Assembly (NCBI GenBank): GCA_001695595.3
Contig: MBPM02000018.1
Span: 930,001-994,000 of the forward strand
Reading direction: 5' to 3'
From: Plasmopara viticola
Taxonomy: Eukaryota; Oomycota; Peronosporomycetes; Peronosporales; Peronosporaceae
DNA length: 64,000 nt
Position 1 is the first letter of the stretch. Every line of letters starts with the position of its first letter. Made by a program: the position numbers and the translations under genes. This document shows positions 23,437 to 34,242 of the stretch, in pieces. The notes under the pieces were generated by a model. It had not been told where the DNA came from. It searched no databases and saw only the letters and a program-made list of their open reading frames with translations.

Positions 23437-25723
23437 ATGGGTACCTCAAAGCAGGAGGTGGGTGCCAGCTTGGAGCGTGAGCTGGCCCATTTGCACCTGA
23501 ACGACCCAGTCGACTCAGAGTTTGTACCGCATCTTATGCACACCGACGTGATCGCTGCGGCCTCTGCAGCTACCGTACATGCTGACGACAGCGACTTATG
23601 TCTGGACGAGGAAGAGAATGAAGCGGCCAGGCAACGCACGCGCCACGAAGAGTTATTAAAGGCCTCGATGTTGGAAAAAGTCGCTTCTGAGAAGCGTCTA
23701 CGCCGTCTCTCCGAGGATTTTTTTGAAGATCAAAGTGCCGAAGGGGACCCTAAAGATCTTTTCGAGACTCTGCCAGAGCCTTACGGTGACATATCCGCGT
23801 ACCAGAAGATTGAGATCACGTCGATTCCTGGACAAGTTGACAAAGAAACAAAAGAGGTTTGTGAGCTACTTCGCAAGTGCCTGGCTTTGCGCAAGAAGTG
23901 GATCTCCGTCAATGAGTCAACGAGACTGGAGTCGTTTACGACCGACGGAGTTTTGCAGCACAGTCCACGTTCGGCAAGTGGGGCAGCCAAACTGCGACAC
24001 AGAGATGAAATTCCATACGAACCCCTCAAACACCCAGTCCCTGAGGCTACACAGCATTATTTTACAATGGTCGATGGTGTGATGACCGTGTATGAAGACA
24101 AGGACGCAGTGGAACCGATCAGTCGTGTAGGTCGAATGGAGGAGTACTATAAGGATCTCTTTGAGCTCAAGCGCATCATTAATTTTGGACCGGTCAAGAC
24201 GTTAGCATTCAAGCGCTTGGAGTTACTCGAGGCGCGATTCAATCTGCACACTTTGCTCAATTCAGAGCGCGAACTTATCGCACAAAAGGCCGTGCCGCAT
24301 CGAGATTTTTACAATGTCCGGAAAGTAGACACGCACATTCATCACTCTGCGTGTATGAATCAAAAGCACTTGCTGCGCTTTATCAAGTCACAATTACGAA
24401 ATTCGCCGGGTGAAATTGTCATTTTTCGCGACGGACGCTTCATGACGTTAAGTGAAGTGTTTAGGTCGCTCAATCTTACAGGCTACGACCTGAGCGTCGA
24501 CACGTTGGACATGCACGCAAGCAATACCTTTCATCGCTTTGATCGCTTTAATCTCAAGTACAACCCTGCAGGACAAAGTCGTCTACGGGAAATCTTTCTA
24601 AAGACGGACAACCTCATTGCTGGCAAGTACTTGGCCGAGATCACGAAAGAGGTCATTTCGGACTTGCACGCTAGTAAATACCAGCTTGTCGAGTGGCGCG
24701 TCTCGATCTATGGACGCAAACACTCGGATGGGACAAACTCGGTCGCTGGTTTTACGTGAATAAATTGACGTCGCCGCACGTTCGTTGGATGGTGCAGATT
24801 CCACGGCTTTACTTTTTGTACAAGAAGCTTGGCGAAGTCGACAATTTTCAGCAAATGCTCGACCACATTTTTCTCCCGTTGTTTGAAGTTACACGCGATC
24901 CTTCAATTAATTTACCGTTGCATTATTTCCTTGAAACCATGGTGGGTTTCGATTGTGTCGACGACGAAAGCAAGGCCGAGACGTTCCGTGCTGAGCGTGG
25001 AAAGAAGCTCCCAAAGCCGCACGAATGGACTTATGAAGCCAATCCACCCTATGATTATTGGTGCTACTACCTGTACGCAAACCTTGCTGCTTTAAATGAG
25101 CTTCGTCGTCGAAAAAGCCTCAATATCTTTTCGTTTCGCCCTCATTCTGGTGAAGCTGGTGACCCGGAGCACTTGGCTGCTGCGTACTTGACTGCCAACG
25201 GTATCAACCACGGGATTACGTTGCGCAAGTCAGTATGTCTCCAGTATTTGTATTACCTCACCCAGATCGGTATTGCCATGTCCCCGTTGAGTAACAATCG
25301 CTTATTTTTGGCTTATCACCGAAATCCTTTTCCAATCTATCATGCCCGCGGTTTGAACGTCTCGCTCAGCACGGATGATCCTGTCATGCTTCACTATACA
25401 AAAGATCCATTGCTTGAAGAGTATTCGGTGGCCGTTCAAGTGTGGAAATTGACGTCAACCGACATGTGCGAGATTGCACGCAATTCAGTGCTGCAGTCTG
25501 GTTTTGAACACAAATTCAAGGAACACTACCTCGGCCCCAACTACACGCTTCCCGGTTCTCGTGGCAATGGTGAGTTTATGTCTCGCTTTGTATTGCTCCC
25601 TCAAGCTTTAATCTTATACTTCTATTGCGATTTGCAGATATTCGAATGACTAACGTGCCGGACATTCGAGTTGACTACCGTCACCAGACCCTCCAGGGCG
25701 AGCTAGAATTCATCCAAACGTAA
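23437..25723 (+). CDS. AMP deaminase, with one apparent 1-base frameshift
   Basis: Hydrolyses AMP to IMP and ammonia, a control point of adenylate pools. Exon 1 runs 23,437-25,569, the intron is 25,570-25,637 (68 bases, GTGAGT...TTGCAG) and exon 2 is 25,638-25,723. The metal-binding H-x-H is His300/His302 in [17 protein letters not shown], and the deaminase signature SLSTDDP lies at ~25,361-25,381. The C-terminus has the family's [13 protein letters not shown] across the splice. The frame breaks between 24,726 and 24,729: before it the protein reads VSIYGRKHS, and after it the next frame reads WDKLGRWF, which in the family are joined by one acidic residue, so one base of that codon is missing. 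No other lesion was seen over ~739 residues, and the position cannot be an intron. Sequencing or assembly error is at least as likely as a real null allele. Confidence 0.92.
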
Positions 25724-26685
25724 TACAAACTCGCCACAGAGCGGTTTGATTTTTTTGATATCGTAATTCATTTAAACGTGACCAAGCAAGTGCATCAAAT
25801 ACCAGTGTAGCATATTGGCTCCATGGCCTCTGTTTCGAGCACACTATACTTCACTGCTGCAGGTGTACCCTCTTTGTCCGTATGGTAGTGTCCTTGCTTG
25901 CCCACTCCTAGTATACTCGACCAAAGATTAAACTCGCAACGCAAACGTGTTAATAAAACGCTATAAAATATATTTTTGAAAATCGAGGTGATCAAGACTT
26001 CGATTGTATATTCACGAGTTGACCATGCACGAACTTCGCTGGCTTGTATGTATTGGAGTTAAGCTTGAAGACTGCACGTAGCCCGTAGCTTTCGTGGACC
26101 GATTTCCGGACCCTCATTCTACTATGGTTCTTTTTCGGTCACAGCCCAACGCAACACTCCCATGTGTGGTGCGGGTTTGCAGGGCAGTCACGCATTTGGC
26201 ATGTGATTGCTCGTCCATATCTCTATTTCGGTATTGAATCGGTCCCGCGTCGACCGACAAACCACATGGTTTAACGGCCAAGTGTCTACATCAAACCAAC
26301 CCGATGGTCAAACATAGTACTTTGTAGTGCATCATCGCCAAGTGTTCGCTAGCCTCAAAAACTTTCGTCCTAAGTCAATAGAAGTGGTGTCACTTTCAAT
26401 GACACTTGATGACTCTTCTCGTGACACGATGTTGTTGCGGAGGTATCAATAGTGAAATATACTATACAAATGACAGAATGACACCTCTTGTATAGGTTTA
26501 AAACAGTAGTAATAGAGTACTAGGCGTAAAAAAGTTGTAGATCCGCTTTTCGTGCGATGCATCCCAGCGGGACTAAGCAACACTAGTATCACATCGACAC
26601 AATGCACGTTGTGTCACATTCGTTGAAACACAACTGAACTTTTTTGGAGGTCGTGCAAGCGACGTAGTCATATAATAGTTAGCTC
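25724..26685. other. Spacer downstream of AMP deaminase
   Basis: No gene seen. Around 26,380-26,420 an inverted repeat, GTGTCA/TGACAC (GTGTCACTTTCAATGACAC), forms a small hairpin; similar GACAC/GTGTC motifs recur near 28,415-28,470. These may be relics of repeat termini, but I could not define an element. Confidence 0.4.
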
Positions 26686-26689
26686 AGTA

Positions 26690-27270
26690 TAATATTAATT
26701 GTGAGATCGCGACGCATTTTCAATGTAAGGTTACAACTCACCAGATTCATCACGGTATGTAGATCGACAACCGCGGTTTCATTTTCACCAGTTGGGAGGG
26801 CTTGGCTCGCAGATATTGACAAGATTCGGCGCATGTTGAAGGTGACATTAACAGCAGCTCCAGCTGCGTCTTGTCGAAACATCCCACTCGCTGTTGGTCT
26901 ATTTGTTGAAGTTGGACGAGTCGTACTGTCATAGAGAGCATATCGAACCAGAGTGCCAGAGGCATTGATTTTTAATAGCAACACGTACTGGATCCCAGCA
27001 TCACTGCACCACTATCTGGCACTATCTCTTGGACTTGCCCAAAATTGAGATCTTCCAACCTTCAATGCCAGTGTCGCAATCAGCAATGGTACGAGGTGCC
27101 GGCGCCGGTGTTCGGTAAGGCGATCCCTCCGAACCAAAAGTCGCATCGGCCTCCTTGTTCGGGCAGACAGCTCTCCTCACGGTCATTGAGCCACGTTTTG
27201 CAACCTCGTCTTCATACGGAGAAATTTTCTTGTGGTCTTTCCTGCTGTATATTCCTGCACTTTGGTTGGA
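26690..27270 (-). pseudogene. Unrecognised gene-family copy A, decayed
   Basis: The minus strand parallels copy B (27,481-28,295, plus strand) segment by segment: LPTKVQE / LPTKVHA, a PRTIADC / PRSIADW block, VGRSQFWA / VGRSQSW-like, GIQYVLLLKI, LVRYALYDSTTRP / QIRYALFDSTTRP, and MRRILSISASQALP / MRRILSIPANQALP. Stops and frameshifts break it. The pattern 'D-W-x6-VEVG ... GIxYVLLLKI' recalls PD-(D/E)XK (Uma2-like) nuclease-fold proteins, which would need a search to support. No transposon signature was seen. Confidence 0.5.
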
Positions 27271-27480
27271 AGTTCAATTGGTTTCCTTTTCCATTTTAAA
27301 ATAAAACAAGCGAGTCGCAGCTTGCGCACATTCATTTTCATGTCGAGCGAACCGGCCAAATATTCTTTTCCTGGTTCCCTTTCCCATTCAGGAAAGAAAC
27401 AAGAAATAGAAAAATGAGCGCGGAGATTCGCATATTTCTTTCAACGCAATATACGGCCAAGATCAACTGTCGCAGCAAGC

Positions 27481-28295
27481 ATGACGACTTCAAAAACCAT
27501 CGATGAAAATCGCGGCGTCATGGATGCGATGAAGCTTGATGTAGTTGCGAGTTATCTTGACATAAGTGACGACGAAAACAACCCGTACGTCGTTTGTTGC
27601 GGAGGTTTCGTAATGGGTACATTGGAGACGTAGGAGAATTGCGGATCGCGCTTTGAATTCTCGCTCAATGATGGGCGTATCTTGATTCTCGACCTTCCAA
27701 CCAAAGTGCATGCAAGTACTGCAAGAAAGTTCGCAAGTAAATTTGCTCCGTGCGGCAGAAAATGAAGACGAAGTTGCACAACGTGGCTCAATGACCGCGA
27801 GAAGAGCTGTCTCTTCGAACAAGGAGGCCGATGTGACATTTGATTCGAGAAGATCGCCCCACCAAACACCGGTGTCGGCTCCTCGTTCCATTGCTGATTG
27901 GGTGACACTGGCAGTGGAGGTTGGAAGATCTTAATCTTGGACAGATGGTGGTGCGGTTATGCTGGGATCCAGTATGTGTTGCTATTGAAAACAGTGTCCC
28001 TGGCACTCAGATTCGATACGCTCTCTTTGACAGTACGACCCGTCCAACTCCAACAGCGAGCGGAACGTTTCGACACAACGCTGCTGGAGCTGCTGTCAAT
28101 GTCACCTTCGACATGCGCCGAATCTTGTCAATTCCTGCGAACCAAGCTCTCCCACCTGGTGTAAATGCAACCGCCGTTGTCGATCTACATACCGTGGTGA
28201 ATCTAGTGATCTGTAACCTCAGATATAAGATGCGTCGTGACCTCACGATCTTTGATATACTGTCATATGAATACTACATCGCACTGAATGCTTAG
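27481..28295 (+). pseudogene. Unrecognised gene-family copy B, decayed
   Basis: The ATG at 27,481 starts a 50-codon frame (MTTSKTIDENRGVMDAMKL...) ended by TAG, after which the same frame continues (ENCGSRFEFSLNDGRILILD LPTKVHA) to a second stop. Two further frames carry on (27,710-27,930, then 27,921-28,295 ending in TAG). The longest intact part is 124 codons with the segments QIRYALFDSTTRP, AAGAAVNVTFDMRRILSIP and NATAVVDLHTVVNL. Copies A and B face away from a ~200-base centre, so they form a large inverted pair. No function can be assigned. As for copy A, a degraded PD-(D/E)XK-like protein is only a guess. Confidence 0.5.
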
Positions 28296-28338
28296 CATAC
28301 GAATCAATTAGTATCATTATAATGTAACAATAAAAGTG

Positions 28339-28407
28339 ACATTATATTGTATTGAATTGTATTGTATTACGTTATCGCGTTGCCAAGTTATGCACGTGCT
28401 AGGCTCA
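28339..28407 (-). mobile_element. 3' end fragment of the SINE-like retroposon (copy 3)
   Basis: The minus strand begins TGAGCCTAGCACGTGCATAA and ends with an AATAC-rich tail, matching the last ~60 bases of the elements at 10,685-11,005 and 14,271-14,646. The rest is missing, as expected for 5'-truncated reverse transcription. It sits between 10-base inverted sequences AATAAAAGTG (28,329-28,338) and CACTTTTATT (28,416-28,425), whose meaning is unclear. Confidence 0.7.
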
Positions 28408-28557
28408 TACAACGACACTTTTATTATTACTTCATCCCACTACTGACACCTCCTTTAATGTGGTGTCACCCAGATTGCTACATTAAATAAAAATAGACAA
28501 GAGATAATATATTGGAGTCACTTAACGATTATGTTACCATATGACGCTGAGGGCAAA

Positions 28558-28960
28558 TGGACTACCGGTTAATCAAGCTACAAATCGAAGATCTAAGAAG
28601 GCTTTTTGGATGATATCACGATAACACTGGAAATGAGTGCGCTTGTACGCTTCATAAAGCGACGCAGTAGCTTTGTCTGCTTGTTTGTGCAAAATCTGAC
28701 CGCTACTTTTCGTTAAGCGCAACGACTCACTCGCGTGCTTGATGTCCAAAGTACTCACTTCCCTTTAACGCTCATTCGCAATTTGAGCTCGCCCAATAGC
28801 TCAAGCATTTTGTAACCACCTTGAGCTGACGTCTGTTTCCCCAACTGTAAAAACAATCGAACCGCTCTTGTCACCAATGTTTAGATTGATCTCACAGTCA
28901 CGATCAGCGTATCCAGCACTTTCAGACGTGACATTTTTACTGATATGATTTCTTTGGTCG
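28558..28960 (-). other. Coding-like remnant, interrupted by Copia-1
   Basis: The minus strand has two coding-like stretches: one next to the Copia-1 insertion (NVTSESAGYADRDCEINLNI ... WLQNA then stop) and one below it (STLDIKHASESLRLTKSSGQ ... DLRFVA then stop at ~28,573). If Copia-1 is removed, the minus-strand reading continues into 33,383-33,640, where further coding-like segments occur in more than one frame. It may be a decayed minus-strand gene that Copia-1 entered. No family is recognised. Confidence 0.3.
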
Positions 28961-28964
28961 TAAT

Positions 28965-29124
28965 TGTTAACATTACACCGCTGAATGCATGTTATACAGG
29001 TGGATGGCTTCACAGTAATTACAACTTGTAATTTACAAGTACGTCACAATTAGTAATTACATATGGTAGCCGTTCATTGGTCAGGATAAATATATTCACT
29101 TCGGTTTTTACTTTTTTCTCAACA
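28965..29124 (+). repeat. Copia-1 5' LTR (160 bases)
   Basis: Starts TGTTAAC and ends AACA. It is identical or nearly so to the 3' LTR except for a 14-base extra segment in the middle (CTTGTAATTTACAA, ~29,029-29,042), which is itself nearly self-complementary. Confidence 0.92.
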
Positions 29125-29166
29125 GGTTAACAGCCGCAACAAGCTCAAGCAACGTTCTCGCCCAAT

Positions 29167-32100
29167 ATGAACAAGCGCACCGAAGTCCTCCTAGGAAGTG
29201 GTAACTATTACCACTGGGAGTTTAACATGAGGATGACCCTGGCGCGGAAGGGTCTCCTGGGACACATCATGGCCGTCAAGGAAGAGAAGGACGTCACAGA
29301 GGCGTGGCTGGTTAATGATGCCAAGGCGCTAGGAATCATTGCTCAAGGCGTTGAGATCCAGCACCAGACCAAGATTTGGTCGGCTACGCGTGCTATGGAG
29401 GCGCGGGGAACCCTCCGCGATTTCTACAATCGCTCGACTCTTCACAATCGTGTTGTGATGACTCGTCGTCTACATGAGTTCAAGATGGAAAGTGGAACAA
29501 GCATGGCAGAGCATCTGGACTCTTTTGACGAGCTAGTAGTGGGACTACAGACTACACGCCAGCTTGATGAGTCAGCAGTCTACCTTCGGAGTACGACTTG
29601 ATTTCGTCGATTGTGGAAAATGCAAGGGACATTTCGTTGATAGAAGTCAAGGAGAAGCTGCTCAAAGAGTCGGAGAAGCTGCAGAGGAAAGAAGCTACAG
29701 AGAAAGCGTTTCGCGTAAATGGAAATGGAAATGCTAGAAGATTTAAAGGTGGACGGGACAATAGACGAAAGGGTGGTCCTCCACGCAATAACGGCGGATT
29801 CAAGGGCAAGTGCTTCAACTGTGACCAGTTTGGACACATGAAGCGGAACTGCCCGGCCGGTAAAAGATTCAACAGCGACGACACGGTGTTTGCTGTTGGT
29901 GAAGGGAAGTCATCAGGATGGCTGATTGACAGTGGAGCAACTTCCCACATGACCTCACACGGGAAGAACTTGTTTGATTACAAGGGCCTAGAAGCTAGCA
30001 TCGAAGTTACGATTGTAGACGGGAAGAAGTTGCTTGTCAAAGGAGCCGGCACGGTAAAATTGACTGGTTTGAACGGAATCAGGATTCGCATGGTTGAAGT
30101 TCTGCACATTCCCGGACTCGACAGAAGGTTGCTGTCAGTTGGCAAGTTGGCAGAGCGTGGCATGAGTGTGGAATTCTCGCGTTCGTCATGTGTCATTTGG
30201 AACAAGAAGCAAGCAATTGCGTCGGGCACAAAAGTTGGAAAGTCGTATTTTCTTGACTGTGAGCAAGAAGAAGCATGTCTCGTTGAATATACCGGGGCTG
30301 ACAATCAGTGGGAGCTTTGGCATGCACGCATGGGGCACCCCAGCAAGGATGCGCTGATCAGGACACAGCGATTGACTAATGGTATCCCAATTATCAAGCA
30401 AAGTGTGGAAAAATTGTGTGCCGGGTGTTTGAAGGGCAAGCAGACGATCACGGTGTTTCCGTCTCGTTCAATGACAAAGACGATACGTGTGTTGGAGCGT
30501 GTTCACACAGATGTCATGGGGCCAATGCGAACTATCTCGAAGGGTGGTGCCAAATGCATTCTCACGTTTGTGGATGACTTTTCACGATATGTTGCAATTT
30601 TTCTGATCAAGAGCAAGAGTGAAGTTGCTGGCAAGTTCAAGGAGTTTCTGACATTATACGAAAACCAGTGGGGTGCACGACTAAGATGTTTGCGATCCGA
30701 CAACGGAAACGAGTTTGTAAACAAGAAAATGGCAGGAATATGTCAAGAGAACGGCATTGTACACCAGCGCTCCGTCCCATACAGCCCGCAGCAGAACGGA
30801 GTAGCGGAGCGTATGTACAGGACAATTATGGAGAAAGCCCGCAGCATGTTACACTACAAGAGCGTATCGACGGAATGGTGGGCGGAAGCGGTAAATACAG
30901 CGGTTTATTTAATTTATCGCTCCAGCAATACGGTCCATCCTGACACCAGTTTTCAAAATGAAGCCTCGAATGGATCACCTGCGCGTATTTGGTTCGCAAG
31001 GCTACGCTCATATTGACGATGTGAAACGGACCAAACTGGAACCCAAGAGTTTCAAGTGTATGTTTCTTGGCTATGCAGAGAATGTCAAGGGCTATCGCGT
31101 GTTTGACTTGGAGAATGCCAAGATTAAAGTGACCCGCTCTGTAAAGTTGGATGAGCGTGAGGTTGGGCGGCATCTACGACACGCAAGAGCTTAAGCCGGA
31201 AACAATTGTTCAAGTAGTTAAGGATGGTGATGAAGTCAATGTTCAGCATCAAGTGGATCGACAGTCAGTTCCGGACGATCCCATGGGAGCTGTCGAAGAG
31301 ACAGTCGAGGATGTCGATATAGAGGATGTAAAACGTACGCCAAGCGCCGTTGTACAGCGGCTAATGCCTTGTGAGAGCCCTGTACGAAACGGGCTTGAGC
31401 TAACGGAGTATCATCAACCTTCCCAAGTGCAACAAGAAGATCGTTTGGTGTTTCGGCCTGAATTGGAACGAACACGAGTAAGACGTGAGCCAGTGCTAAT
31501 GCTAAGAAACGGTTCCGATGGTGGAGAGTCAACAGAAGGAAGTGAGGGCCCACCGACTCCAAAGCGTGCTAGGATTGACGAAGATGGACTAATTGCGGAA
31601 GCCTTTCTTGCCTACGCTGTGAATATTGACGATGATATGGACTCACCGGCTACTTATACTTAAGCAATGGCAAGCGACGATGCAATGAAATGGCGTGAAG
31701 CAATGGATGCTGAGCTTCGCTCTCACGAAGAGAATAAAACGTGGACATTGCAGCCACGAGGGGAGATTGGACGCACAATTGGATCACGATGGGTATTTGC
31801 CAAAAAGCGTGATCAGAATGGCGCTATCGTGCGATACAAGGCACGACTAGTCGCGAAAAGTTTCAAGCAGAAGTATGGCGTTGACTTTTTCGAGACATAT
31901 TCCCCGGTTGCCAACATGAATTCGATCCGAATAATTCTCGCAGTATGTGTTGAATGTGGCTATCAAATGGAACAGCTGGACGTCGACACGGCTTTTCTTA
32001 ATAGCGTGTTGACGGACAACGTTTTTATGGAAGTTTCGCTTGGTGTCGACAATGCTCAAGGAAACATATGTCAACTAAACAAGGCTATTTACGGACTTAA

Positions 32101-33223
32101 GCAAGCAGCGAGTGCCTGGAACAAGACAATACATCGTGTCTTCATCAGGAATGGCTTTAAGAGTTGCGGAGCAGATCAATGTGTTTATGTCAAGAGAACT
32201 GAAGAAGGTTTTGCTTACGTTGGACTATATGTGGACGACATGATTATCGCAGCAAGAAGCAGCAAAGAATTAAATCAAGTAAAGGGAGTACTCAAGAATG
32301 CTTTCAAGATGAAGGAGCTTGGTCAGGCGGAATTTATTTTGGGTATGGAAATTGATCACGACAGGTCAGCTGGAATTTTGATGATCAAACAGACTCGCTA
32401 CATCGATGACATGGTCAAGCGATTCGGTCAACAAGATGCCAAAAGTGTTGAAAACCCTTGCGTATCAGGATTGAAGCTGTCGTCAAAGCAGTCACCCACA
32501 ACGGAAGAGGGACGGTCGACAATGCGATCAAAGCCTTATCGCTCTTTGATTGGATGCTTGCTGTACATAACGACATGCACTCGGCCTGATATTGCTTACG
32601 TGGTGACGCAGCTATCACGTTTTCTGGAGAACCCGGGACTACAACATTGGAGCGCAGCAATTCGAGTAGTACGGTATCTGAACACTACGCGTCAAATCGG
32701 TATCGTCTACCGAGGAACTGGAAGCGTTACGGTCAAGGCATACTCGGATGCAGATTGGGGCAGCAACACGGATGACAGACGCTCGGTCTCGGGAATTATG
32801 GTCATGATTGCAAGCGCGCCAGTGGTATTCAAGTCGAAGTACCAGCGAACAGTTGCGCTGAGCTCAGCAGAAGCTGAGTATATGGCTCTCAGTTTATGCA
32901 CACAAGAAGTTCTTTGGACGCGGGCAATGCTAAAGGACATGGGTCACGAGCAAGTTGAAGGCACACAGGTTTGGGAAGACAACCAGGGTTCGATTGCGTT
33001 AGCCAATAACGCCGGATACCATGCTAGGACGAAGCATGTGGACATCAAGCACCACTTTATTCGTGAGAACGTGCAAGAAGGACTGTTGAAGATCGAATAT
33101 ATCGACACGAAGAGTCAGCTTGCAGATATGCTGACGAAGGCAGTTGGGACCAAGATGCTTAAGTATCTGCGCGAAGCCACCGGAATCAAGACCAAGTCAG
33201 CAACAAAGGACACACAGCATTAG
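29167..33223 (+). pseudogene. Copia-1 gag-pol polyprotein, four lesions
   Basis: The ATG at 29,167 opens gag. The zinc knuckle CFNCDQFGHMKRNC is at ~29,811-29,852 and the protease DSGATSHM at ~29,928. Integrase has the HHCC finger (WHARMGHPS...CAGCLKG, ~30,315-30,435) and DDE residues in VHTDVMGPM, LRSDNGNEFVN and PQQNGVAERM. Reverse transcriptase carries YVDDM (~32,226-32,240). RNase H has DADWGS and SSAEAEYMA, ending at a TAG at 33,221-33,223. Lesions: a small rearrangement and frameshift at ~29,550-29,595 (gag); a short deletion at ~30,935-30,957 (integrase C-terminus); one extra G in the GGG at ~31,165; and a TAA at 31,661-31,663 where Copia-2 keeps CAA-type coding. From 31,667 to 33,223 the RT/RNase H frame is undamaged. 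Confidence 0.9.
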
Positions 33224-33236
33224 CGGTGAGTGGGAG

Positions 33237-33382
33237 TGTTAACATTACACCGCTGAATGCATGTTGAACAGGTGGATGGCTTCACAGTAATTACAAGTAC
33301 GTCACAATTAGTAATTACATATGGTAGCCGTTCATTGGTCAGGATAAATATATTCACTTCGGTTTTTACTTTCTTCTCAACA
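33237..33382 (+). repeat. Copia-1 3' LTR (146 bases)
   Basis: Same ends as the 5' LTR but without the 14-base extra segment. It lies immediately before the ATG of a small open frame at 33,386, so any LTR promoter activity would drive that frame. Confidence 0.92.
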
Positions 33383-33385
33383 GTA

Positions 33386-33601
33386 ATGCTCCACCAATTG
33401 CGTGTGGTAGTAGCACTGTCTCTATCTTGTAAGATTAACGCCATATTCGTGGATGAAACTTCTTCCTTGACGGAGAGCATTGAAAAGGCGATCAATTCAT
33501 CTGGGACGAGATTCGCTAATGCAAATCAGTTGAAAAATGTCTGCAATAATCGTGCGAACGTCTGCAGATCCCGTGAGATCGCCCGCGAGGCCTTTGGTTA
33601 G
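33386..33601 (+). CDS. Possible small secreted protein, 71 residues
   Basis: The ATG at 33,386 opens a 71-codon frame with a signal-peptide-like start (MLHQLRVVVALSLSCKINA) and a hydrophilic mature part with two cysteines (NVCNNRANVC) and no RXLR motif. The Copia-1 target duplication overlaps the first two bases of the ATG, so the element would have separated the gene from its promoter. Against this call, the opposite strand of the same bases is also largely open and coding-like (FALANLVPDELIAFSMLSVK), so this frame may be an antisense shadow of a decayed minus-strand gene. No homologue is recognised. Confidence 0.3.
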   Translation: MLHQLRVVVALSLSCKINAIFVDETSSLTESIEKAINSSGTRFANANQLKNVCNNRANVCRSREIAREAFG

Positions 33602-33789
33602 ACTTGACGTGGCAATGTAACTCTTCACTATTATAGCATTACCTCGCAGTAGTAGTTGGTGCGTAGTACTAAATTCATACAGTCGGTAAAGTACTATGGT
33701 TGAGTTCGTTGGTCAGCTCAAGCGCGAAATTTACACGAATCAGTCAATAAATATACTTCAAGTGATAAGTAGAAGGTGAATTGAAAAGT

Positions 33790-34160
33790 ATATTTATTAC
33801 AATGTAATCTCCCTTACAACTAACGACTTTTTCTGTCCACTTGTTTATCTTCGTCTTCCATGCGGTGTTTAAACTCCATCATGTCTCGTCACTTGGTCGT
33901 CGGTGACGGACCTCGGCTCGCTTACGGTGACGCTCATGCCGGTACGGAGAAACTTGAATCGCTTGGTGCCGAGTGCTTTCGTGAGGATTTCAGCCACTTG
34001 AAACTGCATATCTTTGTAGGCCACCTTGATCTCACCTGACTTCTCTCGGGCAAAGTGATGGCGAATATCCATATATTTCGTGCGTGCGTGGTGTCCATTT
34101 TTTGTGGCGAGTTTGGTCGCTCCTTATTTGTCTTTATATATGATAGTGAGAAAATTCTGT
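33790..34160 (-). mobile_element. 3' fragment of another Ty1/copia element
   Basis: The minus strand encodes the RNase H end of a copia pol gene: after a short broken stretch it reads YMDIRHHFAREKSGEIKVAY ... VAEILTKALGTKRFKFLR, which parallels HVDIKHHFIRENVQEGLLKI and LTKAVGTKMLKYLR in Copia-1 but belongs to a different family. The stop is near 33,869, followed by a possible LTR relic (AATAAATATACTTTTC). Its left junction abuts the PEL-1 upstream region at ~34,168. Confidence 0.7.
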
Positions 34161-34226
34161 GCACATCCAAGTTTTGACTGCCTGGGACATCACCCGACGC
34201 ATAATGCCACAACAGCTCTCACATCA

Positions 34227-34242
34227 ACTCATTATTCACTTT
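34227..34242 (+). promoter_or_regulatory. Initiator-like motif of PEL-1
   Basis: ACTCATTATTCACTTT, followed by GCACTCTT, lies 79 bases before the PEL-1 ATG. It agrees at most positions with the oomycete core promoter GCTCATTYYNCAWTTT, and the same motif occurs at the same place before PEL-2 to PEL-5. Confidence 0.6.

Larger units (their letters stand above)
28965..33382 (+). mobile_element. Copia-1, complete Ty1/copia LTR retrotransposon (4,418 bases)
   Basis: Bounded by short direct LTRs beginning TGTTAACATTACACC and ending TCTCAACA, and flanked by the 5-base target duplication GTAAT (28,960-28,964 and 33,383-33,387). The internal order gag, protease, integrase, reverse transcriptase, RNase H is that of Ty1/copia. 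A purine-rich stretch (GGTGAGTGGGAG) lies directly before the 3' LTR as a polypurine tract. I could not identify the primer-binding site after the 5' LTR (GGTTAACAGCCGC). Structure is complete, but the coding region has several disabling changes, so present activity would need helper proteins. Confidence 0.93.

Noticed and set aside
24693..24735. An unannotated intron explaining the AMP deaminase frame change
   Set aside because: The flanking residues on the two frames abut in the family pattern with only one codon affected, and no GT-AG pair of usable length lies there.
33869..34072. A separate small protein gene
   Set aside because: The sequence is the RNase H tail of a copia polyprotein (HHFAREK...LTKALGTKRF), so it is a retroelement fragment.
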